A DNA stretch of 8,143 nt, taken from positions 1 to 8,143 of the forward strand of contig JANYKY010000422.1 in assembly GCA_025357975.1 (NCBI GenBank), in the 5' to 3' direction. Below the pieces are notes generated by a model. That model was not told the origin of the DNA. It did no database searches and saw only the letters and a program-made list of their open reading frames with translations. This document shows, piece by piece, positions 6,742-8,143 of the stretch (position 1 is its first letter; each line of letters opens with the position of its first letter). Origin of the DNA: Gemmatimonadaceae bacterium (GTDB lineage Bacteria > Gemmatimonadota > Gemmatimonadetes > Gemmatimonadales > Gemmatimonadaceae). A program made the position numbers and the translations under genes.

Positions 6742-7770
6742 TTAAAGCTTTATTTCGCTCTTCGGCGGCTTCACATCCTCGAGCAGCTGATCGATGATCT
6801 GCTCGGCCGTCACGCCCTTTGCCTCTGCCGCGAAGTTTGGAAGAACGCGATGTCTGAGGACCGGTTTCGCAACGCGAATGATGTCGGATGGTGCCACAGC
6901 GAATCTACCCGCGAGCAGTGCATGGGCCTTGGCGCCAAGGATGAGGGCTTGTCCCGCGCGCGGCCCTGCACCCCAGCGAACGTATTTCTTCACCATCTCG
7001 GAAGCTTCGGATTCGGCGGGACGGGTGGCGCGAGCGAGGCGTGCAGCGAAGCGAAGCGCCGGATCGGCTGCAGGAATGTCGCGAACCATGTGCTGAAGTG
7101 CGCGAGTCTCCTGGCCGCTGATAACTGGGCGAAGGGGCTCAAAGTCCAACCCGGTGGTCGAGCGGAGGATACCGATTTCAGTCTCTTCATCCGGATACCC
7201 GACACGGACGTCAAAAAGGAATCGGTCCAGCTGTGCTTCTGGAAGGGGATATGTGCCTTCCTGCTCGATTGGGTTCTGTGTTGCCAGAACGAAGAACGGA
7301 TCAGGGAGAGGCATCGTTTCGCCCGCGGCGGTAACACGGTGTTCCTGCATCGCTTCGAGCAGGGCGGCCTGTGTTCGCGGCGGGGCCCGGTTGATCTCAT
7401 CAGCGAGTACAATGTTCGCGAAGATCGGGCCTTTGACAAAGCGGAACGAGCGTGCGCCCGTCGCACTGTCTTCTTCCATGATCTCCGTGCCGGTGATGTC
7501 GCTCGGAACGAGATCCGGCGTGAACTGGATGCGACGGAAATGGAGATCCATCGCTTCACTCACGCTCTTGATCATCAGGGTCTTCGCCAGTCCGGGCACA
7601 CCAACGAGAAGCGCGTGGCCGCCAGCAAGAAGGGCCATGAGAATTTCCTCGATGACCGTTTCCTGCCCGACAATGCGGCGCGCTACCTCAGCCCGTAGTC
7701 GAGCGGCGGCGGCGAGGAGGTCTTCGCGGGACGATTCGTGCGATTTTGCGTTAACCGACTGTAAAGCCAT
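6742..7770 (-). CDS. MoxR family AAA+ ATPase
   Basis: A 342-residue AAA+ ATPase of the MoxR type, full length for the family. It has VGQE near residues 34-37, Walker A GVPGLAKT at 57-64, Walker B VLADEINRAPP at 121-131, sensor 1 LATQNP at 162-167, the MoxR signature EGTYPLPEAQLDRF at 171-184 with candidate arginine finger R183, and a sensor 2/lid segment GAGPRAGQAL at 267-276. All nucleotide-binding residues are intact. MoxR proteins use ATP to remodel or mature partner proteins, with vWA proteins as adaptors; the next two genes encode such adaptors. The ATG at 7770 is the only start before an in-frame stop at about 7807, and AGAGG lies 3 bases upstream (7778-7774). It is the first gene of the operon; transcription must begin in 7771-8043, where I could not find a convincing leftward promoter. 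Confidence 0.97.
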   Translation of the reverse strand: MALQSVNAKSHESSREDLLAAAARLRAEVARRIVGQETVIEEILMALLAGGHALLVGVPGLAKTLMIKSVSEAMDLHFRRIQFTPDLVPSDITGTEIMEEDSATGARSFRFVKGPIFANIVLADEINRAPPRTQAALLEAMQEHRVTAAGETMPLPDPFFVLATQNPIEQEGTYPLPEAQLDRFLFDVRVGYPDEETEIGILRSTTGLDFEPLRPVISGQETRALQHMVRDIPAADPALRFAARLARATRPAESEASEMVKKYVRWGAGPRAGQALILGAKAHALLAGRFAVAPSDIIRVAKPVLRHRVLPNFAAEAKGVTAEQIIDQLLEDVKPPKSEIKL

Positions 7771-7805
7771 TTGCCTCTGGCTACGGAACTGATTCCGATT
7801 GGAAA

Positions 7806-7833
7806 GCTACCGGTGGCTCGGGCGAAAGGTAGC
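7806..7833 (-). other. Hairpin in the MoxR 5' leader
   Basis: GCTACC (7806-7811) and GGTAGC (7828-7833) are exact inverted repeats around a 16-base loop. On the minus strand this would form a 6-bp stem ending 35 bases before the MoxR start. There is no U-run after it, so it is not a terminator. It could affect messenger stability or be chance. Confidence 0.35.
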
Positions 7834-7897
7834 GACACCAAACTGTAATTCTTTTGTAAGATCGGCCTTTACACGATGCTCTGAGTGGCGCTGGCGA

Positions 7898-7926
7898 TTG
7901 CGGTGTGTACAGGTGTTTCCGATATT
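7898..7926 (+). promoter_or_regulatory. Candidate sigma70-type promoter for the Tat-signal gene
   Basis: TTGCGG (7898-7903) and GATATT (7921-7926) are separated by 17 bases, matching 3 of 6 and 4 of 6 positions of the -35 and -10 consensus. Transcription would begin near 7933 and leave a leader of about 110 bases before the GTG at 8044. The match is modest and the consensus of this phylum may differ. Confidence 0.3.
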
Positions 7927-7941
7927 CGATTGAGTCACGTT

Positions 7942-8011
7942 CCTCGTGCAGGAGCGTGCGCACTGGCCGACGAGGCCAATGCAGGATTTACGCATTGGCG
8001 ACCTCAGTCGC
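7942..8011 (+). other. Structured leader: three abutting inverted repeats
   Basis: Three exact inverted repeats follow one another. A: CCTCGT (7942-7947) with ACGAGG (7970-7975), enclosing the palindrome GTGCGCAC (7956-7963). B: GCCAATGC (7975-7982) with GCATTGGC (7992-7999), 8 bp around a 9-base loop. C: GCGAC (7998-8002) with GTCGC (8007-8011) around CTCA. A and B share one base, B and C share two. A small alternative stem TGGCC/GGCCA (7964-7978) excludes parts of A and B. It could be a folded 5' leader of the rightward gene, a DNA-binding region, or neither; it matches no riboswitch I know. Confidence 0.4.
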
Positions 8012-8043
8012 TGGCGTCGCATGTAACCCCAACTTCAAGACAA

Positions 8044-8143
8044 GTGAAAACAAGGCGAGACTTCGTCAAGCAGAGCGGAATGGCAGCCGCAGCGGTGGCG
8101 GCGACTGGCATCTTCAACCCGGCGCAGGCAAGGCCAGGCTTGG
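8044..8143 (+). CDS. Tat-exported protein (partial, signal peptide only)
   Basis: A rightward gene starts at a GTG and runs off the right edge after 33 codons. The visible part is a twin-arginine signal peptide: TRRDFVK at 3-9 fits the S/T-R-R-x-F-L-K consensus, followed by a moderately hydrophobic alanine-rich stretch (GMAAAAVAATGIF) and a likely cleavage site after AQA near residue 28. The mature protein would therefore be exported folded, often with a cofactor or as a secreted hydrolase, but nothing of it is visible and I do not name it. The frame is open upstream back to 7885, so longer starts (GTG 7885, GTG 7903, TTG 7930) are possible, but they would bury the Tat motif; the ribosome-binding site at 8044 is weak. 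It is divergent from the MoxR operon. Confidence 0.72.
   Translation, partial: MKTRRDFVKQSGMAAAAVAATGIFNPAQARPGL

Noticed and set aside
6850..7698. 282-codon open frame on the plus strand opposite MoxR
   Set aside because: Its product has no recognisable domain and lies entirely antisense to a gene with every MoxR motif intact; a long shadow frame is expected from biased codon use.
7841..7875. Leftward promoter for the MoxR operon in the AT-richer part of the divergent region
   Set aside because: TACAAA, TACAGT and TGTAAA resemble -10 elements, but none has an acceptable -35 element 16-18 bases upstream.
7781..8022. Short minus-strand open frames upstream of MoxR
   Set aside because: Small Arg/Ser-rich products without a convincing ribosome-binding site, overlapping the inverted repeats of the divergent region.

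Overview
The window is one strand of a bacterial chromosome, moderately GC-rich (about 60% by eye) and gene-dense. Almost all of it is a single leftward (minus-strand) operon. From its promoter end the order is: a MoxR-type AAA+ ATPase (7770-6742); a DUF58 protein with a von Willebrand A (vWA) fold (6736-5801); a BatA-type membrane-anchored vWA protein (5804-4470); a large three-helix membrane protein of the DUF4175 type (4473-2497); a small DUF4159 protein (2500-1889); a membrane-anchored protein with a glutamine-amidotransferase-like (GATase-like) fold (1905-607); and the N-terminal 191 residues of an ABC exporter that runs off the left edge (573-1). Gene content and protein style suggest Gemmatimonadota or a related phylum such as Acidobacteriota. 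This is an inference from gene order and family resemblance, not proven by a marker gene.

The genes are packed for translational coupling. Three junctions share a 4-base start/stop overlap (ATGA or GTGA), one overlaps by 17 bases, MoxR and DUF58 are 5 bases apart, and the exporter follows after 33 bases with its own GGAG ribosome-binding site. No terminator was seen inside the run.

From family knowledge, MoxR ATPases act as chaperone-like AAA+ machines together with vWA proteins that have a metal-ion-dependent adhesion site (MIDAS). Here the MoxR protein has two candidate vWA partners, one soluble (DUF58) and one membrane-bound (BatA-like). The DUF4175, DUF4159 and GATase-like proteins would form a membrane and envelope part of the same apparatus. 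Its biochemical task is unknown.

The 273 bases from 7771 to 8043 form a divergent intergenic region. It contains a hairpin in the MoxR leader, a plausible sigma70-type promoter pointing right, and a series of abutting inverted repeats downstream of that promoter. At the right edge (8044-8143) a rightward gene begins with a clear twin-arginine (Tat) signal peptide. Its mature domain lies outside the window.

The most unusual local signal is in the early part of the DUF4175 gene: an AT-rich patch (about 39% GC over 4261-4350) with a cluster of ATA isoleucine codons and a perfect 14-bp palindrome. No stretch longer than 300 bases lacks a gene. No RNA genes, mobile elements or CRISPR arrays were seen.
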